Positions 11,401 to 18,790 of a DNA stretch of 19,441 nt are shown in pieces. Position numbers and translations under genes: made by a program. The stretch is taken from positions 1-19,441 of the forward strand of contig KV424187.1 of the NCBI GenBank assembly GCA_001632435.1. Direction: 5' to 3'. Source of the DNA: Calocera cornea HHB12733. Lineage: Eukaryota > Basidiomycota > Dacrymycetes > Dacrymycetales > Dacrymycetaceae. Under the pieces are notes generated by a model. That model ran no database searches and was not told the origin of the DNA. It worked only from the letters and a program-made list of their open reading frames with translations. How positions within the stretch are numbered: position 1 is the first letter of the stretch; every line of letters starts with the position of its first letter.

Positions 11401-13763
11401 TGCAGTCCTTCAAAGGCTGCACGGCCAGCTGTACGGCCGTGCAGCTGACTGATACTCGCTTGAGCGTCTTGAATGATGGATTCTACTCGGAGCATCTCGC
11501 TTTGCAGGCGCTTGTAAATGCCTATCTTCCCCTCAATGACTTTCACCGAATCTATTATGCGACTTAGGCTGGCCGGCTGTCTCTGGCGGCACTCAAATCA
11601 ACCTACCCGAACGTCCCGATTGTGGTTGTTCCACTTGTAGCTGATGCTGTTCGGCTAACTCCTTTTCGGTCATCCCACTGTCTTGTATCAACCGATCCGC
11701 ACGATGGCGATGAACGGCGAGCAGCTTCAGTTTCTGGTTGAACCACCGCCCAAGGTTCTCCTTCATGGTTTCTCCGCAATGACGAAATTTCCGATCGAGT
11801 GCCATTACACGACGTGACTTCTGTTTGGCAGTCAGCATAGCCAGATGGCCTGCGGCCGGCGGGCCGCCCTTCAAGAACGTCAAAGGACTTACATCAGCGC
11901 GCCGCAAAATGGGTATCTCTCTCCGGGTGCGACTCCAGACTCTCTCACTCCCCTCCCCATCGCTCAGCCCAAACCCGTCTCTGCGACGTGGATTATATGC
12001 CACTTGGCAGGCCCACTCATGCCCGTATGCATGTAGGACGCTGCAGCCCATGATGAACCGCGGGAAGTCTTCACCGAGATAATCGTACTGGACAAACGTG
12101 CTGTCAGAAGAAGTCCACCGGAGTGCGGCTGGCCGGCCTGCCGCATTGCTTACCATACGACAGCTGTGATCTAGCTGACATCCAATGTCGTACAGTAAGC
12201 CAACTGTCGCGGCCTTTGGAAGCTCTTTCAGGAGCTCGAGGAGCATGGCCACGACATATTTCTGCTGTTCACCCGGCGTCATAATGTCGCAGGCCAAAAG
12301 GGGAATATCGTGCCGACACAGCAACACGACCACACCTGTGGGATCGAAGAGCTTCTCGTTGACCAGGGCCGCGTCTTCATCCGCAACCTTGAACGATTTC
12401 TTACAGCGGTCGAGGGCCTCTGCACTCAAGCGCGCTGGCATTCGATTGGCCGGCTGGCTGGCTCGCTTGCGCGCCATTTCTTGGCCGACAGCGTCCACCG
12501 ATTCGCGCGACATGAAGATTTCAGGACTATAGACTGGGACACTCTCGATACCGCCCCGAAATCGTCGAAGTTGCCTGTTGCCATCCGCGCAGACAATAAC
12601 ATCAGGGCCCCTGCATTTACGGTCAATGTTGCCGAGGAGCGGTTGTAACAAGTACACTCACTCGACGGCCGGCTGGCCCCATGTTTCTTGAGCAAAGCAT
12701 GCAGGGCAATACCGTCTCAAACGGTGGGACGCGCGTTCTCCTTTGGCAACTCCACCTGAATCTGTGGCTTCTGGCAACTGGTACGTCTCGGGTGGGTGCT
12801 GCGCGTCGACCATCTGCAGCAGCCGTCGCCTCCACTCGATTTGCGCCAAATCGTACCAAAGTGCCGCGCTGGCAAAGCTACGTCTCCAAGGATCTCGCAA
12901 AACCATGCGCTGGCATAGAACTTCAGCCAACGCTCTGGCTGGCCGGCTGGATTCGACTCACCTCTAGACTATCGCGATAGAACCACCCGTGATCGCCATG
13001 TTTGCGCTGCAAACCTTCACAGAAGGCATCCACTGGGGTGGCGCATGTCCGATAAAGGTGCAGAAAGTGCAACAACAGGCTCTGGCTGAATGCCATCTTT
13101 GCTCTTGTTGGAGTGCTCGGCCAGACACCAGATCTCACGAGGGTTGCCGCCAGAGGATGCTCGGCACAATATGCAATCTTGATTGGGGCGTATCCTAAGG
13201 CCAGCCAGCCGTCAGCACATAAACGAACCAAGTTTCAAACCGCGGGCTGGCTTACCATCAAAAGTGACACAATCAACCGTGTGTACTCGAGAGCCGCTGC
13301 ATTGCTCATCACAGACCGCCATGGGCATCGATGTTGGAGCATTCCGGAATCCGTCAGTGCTGGCGTATGCTTGTCGAAGACTGTCCACCAATTGAGGGAG
13401 AGCTGAGAGCCAACGAATATACGTCTGGGTCTTCTGCGCGGCGTACCGTGTGCTGGCGGCTGGTTGGCCGGCCGCTGTAGTGGGCTTCACCTCTTCCCAC
13501 ACGTGCTCCCAGTCTTCCTCCTCGGGCGCATAGACATGGTTCAATTCGACGGGAATTTCGAATCGGGAGCCCCCAATATACTGCGATCCTGGCTCCAAAG
13601 ACGGCAGCGTCGGGCCAGCCGGCCCAGTGGTCTTCTCCCGTCGCGTGTTGATCTCGGCCTCTCGCACTCTGTGAGGTACGTCTCGTGGAGTCCTGGCCTC
13701 AAGAACAGGCTCTATGGGACGGCGTCGCTTTCTGGAGATGAAGGGTTTGGGCCTGGTGGGCAT
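8431..13763 (-). CDS. KDZ transposase fused to a C-terminal Ulp1/C48 cysteine protease
   Basis: Predicted transposase of a KDZ DNA transposon. Exons (minus order): 13763-13256, 13194-12962, 12909-12662, 12610-12154, 12087-11893, 11820-11607, 11551-11183, 11132-10743, 10683-~9484, ~9483-8953, 8900-8736, 8682-8431; about 1586 residues. Phases match at every junction except near 9484, where the frame changes at an 11-G run (short intron or frameshift). The N-terminus has the KDZ-associated cysteine cluster (CDEQC, VDC, YCAEH, then CPACF). The DDE core has CADGN (~residue 338), YDIGC (~471) and SDGEGSERVW (~527), preceded by HAYGHEW. A helical region and a disordered Pro/acidic linker with three SPPWPP units follow. 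The C-terminus matches Ulp1: NEWFDDQIISVF, then SHWVLGKVEF (His), FLNSL (Asn where Asp is usual) and QQDNGYDCGGW (Gln, Cys). The start at 13763 begins a basic N-terminus; an in-frame ATG at 13838 would add 25 residues. Eight of its ten clear introns contain the GGCY motif. Confidence 0.82.
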
Positions 13764-13892
13764 CGTGGTCGAAGCGAGCGAGGGGAAGATGTCCTGCCTG
13801 GACCAGCCGGCCGCATGACCACAAGGTACAGTAAGCATGTTGCCTCAGTACCCTACAGCTGGATGACATTACGCGAAGTGTGATGCTTGGCA

Positions 13893-14004
13893 CGACCAGA
13901 TCTGGTCGCGCATGTCTCACACCTCAGTAAATCGACAGGGTCCAACCAGATCTGGTCACCACACGACCAGAGCTGACCAGATCTACGCCGAACTGACCAG
14001 ATCG
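13893..14004. promoter_or_regulatory. Palindrome cluster in the divergent promoter of the KDZ gene and its neighbour
   Basis: A perfect 16-bp palindrome CGACCAGATCTGGTCG lies at 13893-13908 and ACCAGATCTGGT at 13945-13956. Half sites GACCAGAGCT, GACCAGATCT and GACCAGATCG begin at 13965, 13975 and 13995. They fall between the KDZ gene start (13763, minus) and the neighbour's start (14121, plus), so they probably control both genes. Spacings of 10 and 20 bp between the last half sites put them on one face of the helix. Binding protein unknown. Confidence 0.6.
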
Positions 14005-14120
14005 GGCCAGGTACTGGATATCCAACCCTCGGACAGCCAGCCGGCTGGCTCTTATTGGGTCCATATCCAAGCAGGTAGCCCTCGCCATCTGACCGCCACC
14101 TTTCCCATTCCAGCCTTGCA

Positions 14121-15116
14121 ATGATGGCTCCAACTACTACTCCTCCGACGTTGACGGCGGAAGACTTCGAGCCGTCTGGCGCGCTGTATTGCGACACTCC
14201 CCGATGGCTGCCCCTTGGATCCGTACCGCAAAGGTGGCTTCGGTTCCTCATTATCCGCGACTGGTACCTCATAGACGATCGTACCGATGAAGAGATTGTC
14301 TGGACCGATTCTCGGCTGGCCGGCCTGTCTTACCAGTATAGTTCAACCGGTTCTGGTCCCCAACATCACGCGGATCCGGAAATCTGGCCATTCAGAGGGC
14401 CCAACCCATCCATCCCAAGTGCTGTTTCTGTAACTCCGCCTGCCGTGTCCATTTGTGGAGAAGCGTTTGCTGTCCCGTTCGAAGGATTTCAGAACGTGTG
14501 GAACAACGAGTTCTTCGTCTACACTCCTCTGCAACGACACATGTTGATTGCGCAAGGACGACTCTTTGGCCCCGCTCGACGTCGTTTTCCTGGCTTTTCT
14601 GCTGCGACTTTTGACTTGGAGCATGCTGGAATGTATTTTCGGTACGTTTGGCTGGCCGGCCAAAGGGAATCTTACCACTACTAACCATGGAAACTCTGCA
14701 GAGGCACATGGATCACTGCGATCTGTCAGGCCCTCGTTTATTTGCCACATCAGAACATCGTATTGATGCTGCACGATCCTCGTGCAACCGGTCGGCTGGC
14801 CTTTGAAGATTGGAAGGAAGAGCAAACTCAGCGGCTCGCCGAGGTGCAAGTGCCTATTTCCAGCGCTCCGTATTCATTCCATGAAGCCCACATGTTGCCT
14901 CCAGCCGGTTTCACCCCGCCCCTGGTTCAAGCCTGGTACGACATAGGAGAATCACGTGGGTTGACGCGGCACCAATGGATGGAGCACGACTTCACTGGTC
15001 TGCTTTTGGCTCAGCTTATCTCTTTCCGCGGTGGCCCGGTAGAATGGGACACGAGCTCCAGATTGGAAGGTCCGGGGACTGACTGGGACTCCGTTGAGGG
15101 GCAGGACATCGCCTAG
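14121..15116 (+). CDS. Uncharacterised element-borne protein, divergent from the KDZ gene
   Basis: I do not recognise this protein. Two exons, 14121-14641 and 14702-15116, join in phase 2 to give about 311 residues. The intron is 60 nt, with donor GTACGT, a perfect CTAAC branch site and a TGCAG acceptor, and it holds a TGGCTGGCCGGCCA motif directly after the donor. The protein is rich in aromatic residues and looks globular. Notable stretches are RWLRFLIIRDWYLIDD (about 38-53), FEGFQNVWNNEFFVYTPLQRHMLIAQGRLFG (about 118-148) and GTWITAICQALVYLPHQNIVLMLHDPRATGRLAFEDWKEEQ spanning the splice junction. There are no membrane segments or obvious catalytic motifs. The shared upstream palindrome cluster suggests co-expression with the transposase gene, so it may be an accessory factor or cargo. 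An exonic copy of the GGCY motif encodes DSRLAGLSY. The coding call is solid; the role is unknown. Confidence 0.72.
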
Positions 15117-15208
15117 CCCCCAAAAGAGCAGTTCGAGGATTAGGAAAGATAGTATCATCTCATAGGCATACTTTGTCAATTATGTGTTTCATGTTGCCGT
15201 TGGGACGG

Positions 15209-15220
15209 TTGGCCGGCCAA
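15209..15220. repeat. Perfect 12-bp copy of the dispersed palindrome
   Basis: TTGGCCGGCCAA is the cleanest fully palindromic form of the dispersed motif and lies in non-coding DNA 93 bp after the stop of the 14121-15116 gene. It is useful as a reference for the motif consensus because no protein or splice constraint acts here. Confidence 0.7.
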
Positions 15221-15322
15221 GGTGGTTTAGTTGGTTCAGAATACCGGCAAAAACTGTATATCCCATTCATACATGGTAGAACCACAAGACTTGACTGGCC
15301 AACCGTCTGCTGCATAACATAA

Positions 15323-15514
15323 CATTGTCGTGCTCCAGTAATCTCTGTAAGTGCCGCAATTTCAATCAGTATCAGAGCATAGCACATGTGAAGCAGAGTG
15401 CTGCTGAACCGATTGGAGCATTGTCGTGCTCCAGTAATCTCTGTAAGTGCCGCAATTTCAATCAGTATCAGAGCATAGCATATGTGAAGCAGAGTGCTGC
15501 TGAACCGATTGGAG
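15323..15514. repeat. Tandem duplication, two 96-bp units
   Basis: Units 15323-15418 and 15419-15514 are head-to-tail and differ at one visible position (C at 15385, T at 15481). Each contains GTAATCTCTGTAAGTGCCG and AAGCAGAGTGCTGCTGAACC. The near-identity implies a recent duplication. Short open frames crossing it are not convincing genes. It lies 3' of the uncharacterised plus-strand gene. Confidence 0.92.
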
Positions 15515-16527
15515 TTCTGTCAGTCCATGATGCAAAGTAGGAACCATAGTGGGCCGTCCGGCCGCATTCCTCTACCTCTCATCAACATGATGATTGCTAA
15601 TATAGCCATGTCATGAGTACGTCGCTAGACAGGCGGGTAGCGCGCTGTAATCAACATCAATTTTCGGCACTTCCGAGCGGTACATGTACTCCATGGTGGG
15701 CCAGTACGAAACACGTTACGGATTGAACGATTGAACGAGGTATGGTATGGCGGGCCAGCCAGCCGTAATACCGCTACCCTTGACATATTAGGTGATTGCC
15801 TTGGGAGTCATCGCATTTTTACTGCAGCGGAGCCGTCCGGGGAAGAGGAAAGACATAGGAATTAGTTCTCTTGACTCTTAGATACGGCTGGCTTCCATTC
15901 GAGCGAACTCGGCAGTCTACGATTCCTTTTTGTGTAACGAACTGGCCGGCTGGCTGCCCTTCTCTGCAGAGGTCAAGCGGGCTTCTCGTTTCTTCGGCTG
16001 GCATAGAATCCTTCTGCAAGGCATCCGACTCTAGCCTAGGCCATTGTAATTCATTGTTCCCTTCGCAAGGCTAGTCTCTCTTGCTATGTAGAAATCTGAC
16101 CCGTGGGGTCTGCCCGCCCAACCCTTGACTGCGGTCCAATAGCTGCCTGGGACAAGCTCTCGAAAATTCGCAAGGAATCGATATACCCGGAAACGTGGAC
16201 ATGTCATGTTGACTTCTTGTGCAAACATTATCTGCCGAGTCTCCATGCGCTGGCTGGCTGGCTGGTACTGGAGCCTTACGGCCCATCATCAATGATCGTT
16301 GTGGCCGATGACCCAGGGTCGAAACAGGATACATGGTATGTAGTTGATATGCAAGGGTATCCTTGATCAACGTGAGTGGGTTGCCGGCGTCCCACCTGCA
16401 CAGCGACATAGCACGGCTTTGTCGGGCTGGCTGGCCGGCCGGTTCACGCGACTGGTTTACGACATCGCATTTCTAGTTCCCCAAGACAGAGCGCTACAAG
16501 AGAACATAATCATACCCGGGCCCTCTG
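15515..16527. other. Non-coding stretch with one ambiguous possible exon
   Basis: About seven GGCY motif copies occur here, including a pure GGCT run at 16250-16266 and a long one at 16425-16442. A plus-strand frame at about 16103-16335 reads fairly protein-like (WDKLSKIRKESIYPETW and GPSSMIVVADDPGSKQDTW) and ends at a good GTATGT donor at 16336. An overlapping minus-strand frame at 16246-16031 is equally plausible (FRELVPGSYWTAVKGWAGRPHGSDFYIA). The two cannot both be easily accepted, so I call neither. The rest shows no gene. Confidence 0.4.
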
Positions 16528-18174
16528 TTACGGAGGGTCCCTTCTAGCGCTATCTACACCATAGTAGTGCCCACGAGGGGGAGGAGATGGCTCCCTAGTC
16601 CATGCATGAGGTGGCAGCCGGGATGGAGCCTCTGCGGGAGGTGGAGGCATCGGTCTAGGGGGAGGGAAATCGTAATGGACGGTGGGGTCGGCAATTGTTG
16701 GCCGATACCCACCGTGGTCGGTCTGCCCCATTGCCCGAAGGTGCGCAGGTGCCATCATACCTTCATCCGGTCGAGGAATGATCACCCTTCTTGAAGGGGC
16801 TGGCCGGCTGGAAGGATACCAAGAGGGGTCATATCTGTACCCCTGGCCTTGCAGCGAAGTGGGGGCACGCGGCGGGAGGTATCGGTCCTCGTGCAAGGTG
16901 TGCGTGGCTGCAAACTCAGGACCAGAATCGGCGAAATCAGGGGGCCGGCTGGCTGAAGGAGGGGATTGTCTTGGTGCTACCCGCGAAGGCTCAGCAGGAT
17001 GGCGCATATAGGGATGCGCAACCTCACGAGCATGGGACATCATGCGGCCAGCTGAATGGATCTGTCGAGGGTCCTGATTGATGGCGTAGCCACTCCGGAT
17101 GATCTTCCCTGGCAGTGGAGGAATGGACGGCTCCATGGAGATGGCGGGTGGAGATGGACCTTCGTGAGACTGGAATGGTGCTGGAGGAGAGCGACTCAAT
17201 TGTAGAGTGTCTGCGTGAGAGCGAGGGTCTGGATGGCCGGCCGGCAAGCCATCTGCCTGCTCGAACGCGACTTCTCGCTCCGAGGGCAGATCTTCGTCCT
17301 CGCTTTCGAGAATATCAGAGATCTTGCGCTTCGTATGCATTGAATGAACCTCAGGTCTCCGATCGGACACTTGGCCAGCCGGCCGTGGCTCGCCAGGTTT
17401 GCCGCGAGTGCGAGCGGGATGGGTCGGCGATCCTGCACGCGATGTCGCCTCGCTGTTTTGATGTGCCCTAAGCGGCCGGCGTTTGGCTTTGGATCGTTCA
17501 GCCGGACGGCTGGCCTCTCCCAGATCCTTAGTGCGTGTGGTTGACAGTACGCCGATAGGGGGCTCCGCATTGTCTTCATCTGCTTCTTGTGATCGACGCT
17601 CTTCATCCTTGTAGCTCCACGCCCGGCCATCGGTTCGTATAATCAAGGCGGGGTTGTGTGTCATCGGGTCATGTATAGATTCTGTAGTTGGAACGTCAAT
17701 ATATTTCTCTGTATAGGACGCTGTACAGGACGGTGGGGCCGCACCTTTGGACCACAACTCGACGCGGAGTGCGGCCGCCGGATTCTGACTTGTGAAGCCG
17801 CGCCAGATGGGGACGAGGTCTTGATCGACGCTGTTCTGGAGCTGAGAAGCAAGCTCGTGGGGCCAAGGAGCATCTTCCGGCCAGTTGATGATGGTGCATT
17901 TGTATTTGATCGCCAATTTAAGCCAGCTTGTACGCCACGGACAGCTGGCCGGCTGAGAAGCGTTGGGATCCGAAAGTAGCTTCATCTCATCTAGTCGAGT
18001 GCATGGCTTATCAATCGGATGGATCATGCAAGCGACGCAAAACATACGGAGTAGACGCTTGCCAGTTCTCTGGATGTCCTCCCGCGCAACCTTCAGATTA
18101 TCCGGCCGGCGGCGATCGATAACCTCTGGAGGCGGATTATTTGCCTGACCATGCGCTTGTTTTCTACGCATCAT
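16528..18174 (-). CDS. Uncharacterised element-borne protein with disordered Pro-rich tail
   Basis: This single open frame of 548 residues starts at ATG 18174 (a second ATG follows immediately) and ends at TAA 16528. Residues about 25-190 look folded: KVAREDIQRTGKRLLRMFCVACMIHPIDKPC, then WLKLAIKYKCTIINWPEDAPWP (about 84-105), then LVPIWRGF and LRVELWSKG. The KYKCTIINWP string resembles one I associate with hypothetical proteins scattered through basidiomycete genomes; that is memory, not a search. Residues about 190-548 are disordered, with basic clusters (SKAKRRPLR, HTKRKISDILESEDEDLPSE) that could serve as nuclear localisation signals, and a Pro/Arg-rich C-terminus. Six or more exonic copies of the GGCY motif encode ASQPAS, SRPAE, PRPAGQ, LPAGHP and SSRPAP. 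It belongs to the motif block and may be an element cargo gene. No catalytic motif recognised. Confidence 0.68.
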   Translation of the reverse strand: MMRRKQAHGQANNPPPEVIDRRRPDNLKVAREDIQRTGKRLLRMFCVACMIHPIDKPCTRLDEMKLLSDPNASQPASCPWRTSWLKLAIKYKCTIINWPEDAPWPHELASQLQNSVDQDLVPIWRGFTSQNPAAALRVELWSKGAAPPSCTASYTEKYIDVPTTESIHDPMTHNPALIIRTDGRAWSYKDEERRSQEADEDNAEPPIGVLSTTRTKDLGEASRPAERSKAKRRPLRAHQNSEATSRAGSPTHPARTRGKPGEPRPAGQVSDRRPEVHSMHTKRKISDILESEDEDLPSEREVAFEQADGLPAGHPDPRSHADTLQLSRSPPAPFQSHEGPSPPAISMEPSIPPLPGKIIRSGYAINQDPRQIHSAGRMMSHAREVAHPYMRHPAEPSRVAPRQSPPSASRPPDFADSGPEFAATHTLHEDRYLPPRAPTSLQGQGYRYDPSWYPSSRPAPSRRVIIPRPDEGMMAPAHLRAMGQTDHGGYRPTIADPTVHYDFPPPRPMPPPPAEAPSRLPPHAWTREPSPPPRGHYYGVDSARRDPP

Positions 18175-18352
18175 ATCAGTTCACCACCAAAAGTGAGAGA
18201 GAATGGCTGGCTGGCCGAACACACGCAGTGAAGTAAACCCATGCGATCTTGCAACCGTCGGGGGTTCGTCGATACGCCTCTTCTGTATTGAAAGGGCCTT
18301 GGATAATGCCCTCACTAGTTGACCTTCTTCAGGGGGGAGCACCGCAGGATAC
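18175..18352. other. Junction between the motif block and the gypsy LTR
   Basis: The last GGCY motif ends at 18217. The following 135 bp show no motif, gene or recognisable repeat. If the KDZ element ends here, its right terminus should be inside 18217-18352. A short resemblance to the left edge (GTATGTCGACG near 6762 versus GTATCGACGAA on the minus strand near 18277) is too weak to be called an inverted repeat. Confidence 0.35.
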
Positions 18353-18753
18353 TGTTAAGACCGTTCTATATTGCAAGAGACGTCTAGATACAGCACTAGG
18401 AAGGTGGCCGCAGGGAAGGAAGAAGATAGAGAACGAAGGGGACGGAGAATGACAGAAAATTACCATAGGCAGGAGCCCAAGCCTCGCCGAGGCTCGGGTG
18501 TGTAGGTGTGGCCCCAGTGGGGCCCGGGAATGCGGCTCCGGCATGTTGAGAGGGCGTCAGGGATCACCTGGGTGCACAGCCTCTCGGGGGCTCCGGGGAT
18601 GCGGCTCCGGCATGTTGAGAGGGCGTCAGGGTTTAGCCCTCGGCATGCGGCCCCAGTGGGGCCCAACGGTCAGTGTTCAGGAAATATGAGGAGTGTCGTA
18701 TATGAAAGGGGTAGGAGTGGTGTGACTGGAATTCTGGGTAAGCAGGGCTTACA
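18353..18753 (-). repeat. Probable 3' LTR of a Ty3/gypsy retrotransposon
   Basis: On the minus strand the LTR begins TGTAAGCCC at 18753, immediately after a polypurine tract. Its far end is placed at 18353, where the + strand reads TGTTAAG, an imperfect inverse of the TGTAAG start; that end is tentative. Length would be about 401 bp. Inside are a 33-bp direct repeat (18530-18562 and 18599-18631) and two copies of a 15-bp palindrome GGCCCCAGTGGGGCC (18510-18524 and 18649-18663). The partner 5' LTR is outside the window, so identity and target duplication cannot be judged. Confidence 0.55.
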
Positions 18754-18765
18754 CCCTCCCCCACC
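18754..18765 (-). other. Polypurine tract of the gypsy element
   Basis: On the minus strand, GGTGGGGGAGGG lies 25 nt after the integrase stop codon and directly abuts the LTR start TGTAAG. Position and composition match the plus-strand priming site of LTR retrotransposons. Confidence 0.7.
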
Positions 18766-18790
18766 AAGAACGTGCTCAGGAGTAGGAGGG

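Larger units (their letters stand above)
6955..18217. repeat. Dispersed GGCY-unit motif, about 55 copies
   Basis: Short runs of GGCT/GGCC units or their complement (consensus like TGGCCGGCTGG, 8-20 bp, sometimes longer) recur throughout. Examples: 6955-6975, 7166-7184, 8322-8356, 9982-9997, 10230-10243, 10713-10726, 12937-12950, 13457-13468, 14036-14050, 14648-14663, 15209-15220, 16250-16266, 16425-16442, 16797-16809, 17371-17384, 18205-18217. Many centre on GCCGGC or TGGCCGGCCA, which are palindromic, so orientation is often ambiguous. Mean spacing is near 200 bp with wide scatter. Copies occur in introns, exons and intergenic DNA alike. Confidence 0.8.
6750..18220. mobile_element. Candidate large composite KDZ-type DNA transposon (ends approximate)
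   Basis: The block contains a KDZ transposase-Ulp1 gene, two further genes and long non-coding stretches. They are bound together by a dispersed GGCY motif that starts near 6955, ends near 18217 and is not seen in the flanks. The left limit is also marked by CAGATCTG palindromes from 6809. KDZ elements are a known superfamily of large DNA transposons expanded in mushroom-forming fungi and often carry extra genes. I could not find terminal inverted repeats or a target-site duplication by eye. The limits are therefore inferred from the motif boundary, and the block could be two nested or adjacent elements. A Ty3/gypsy LTR begins only about 130 bp beyond the right limit. Confidence 0.5.

Noticed and set aside
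9984..12648. Plus-strand open frames opposite the KDZ gene (for example 9984-10568, 10361-10918, 12185-12532)
   Set aside because: The minus strand there carries recognisable KDZ motifs with phase-consistent introns; the plus frames show none.
16031..16366. Opposite-strand candidate exons (16103-16335 plus; 16246-16031 minus)
   Set aside because: Both look moderately coding and they exclude each other; no second exon with matching phase was found for either.
6955..18217. CRISPR-like or simple satellite reading of the recurrent motif
   Set aside because: Copies are short, variable in length and orientation, unequally spaced and embedded in genes. This is a eukaryotic genome, and the intervening DNA is not repeat-unit sequence.
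6750..18220. A TET/JBP-type oxygenase gene within the element
   Set aside because: Such genes are known companions of some fungal KDZ elements, but neither accessory protein shows the His-x-Asp plus distal His pattern in a convincing context.
6750..18350. Terminal inverted repeats of the KDZ element
   Set aside because: I compared the left and right margins by eye and found only matches of about 7-9 bases, which chance would give. A dot plot would be needed.
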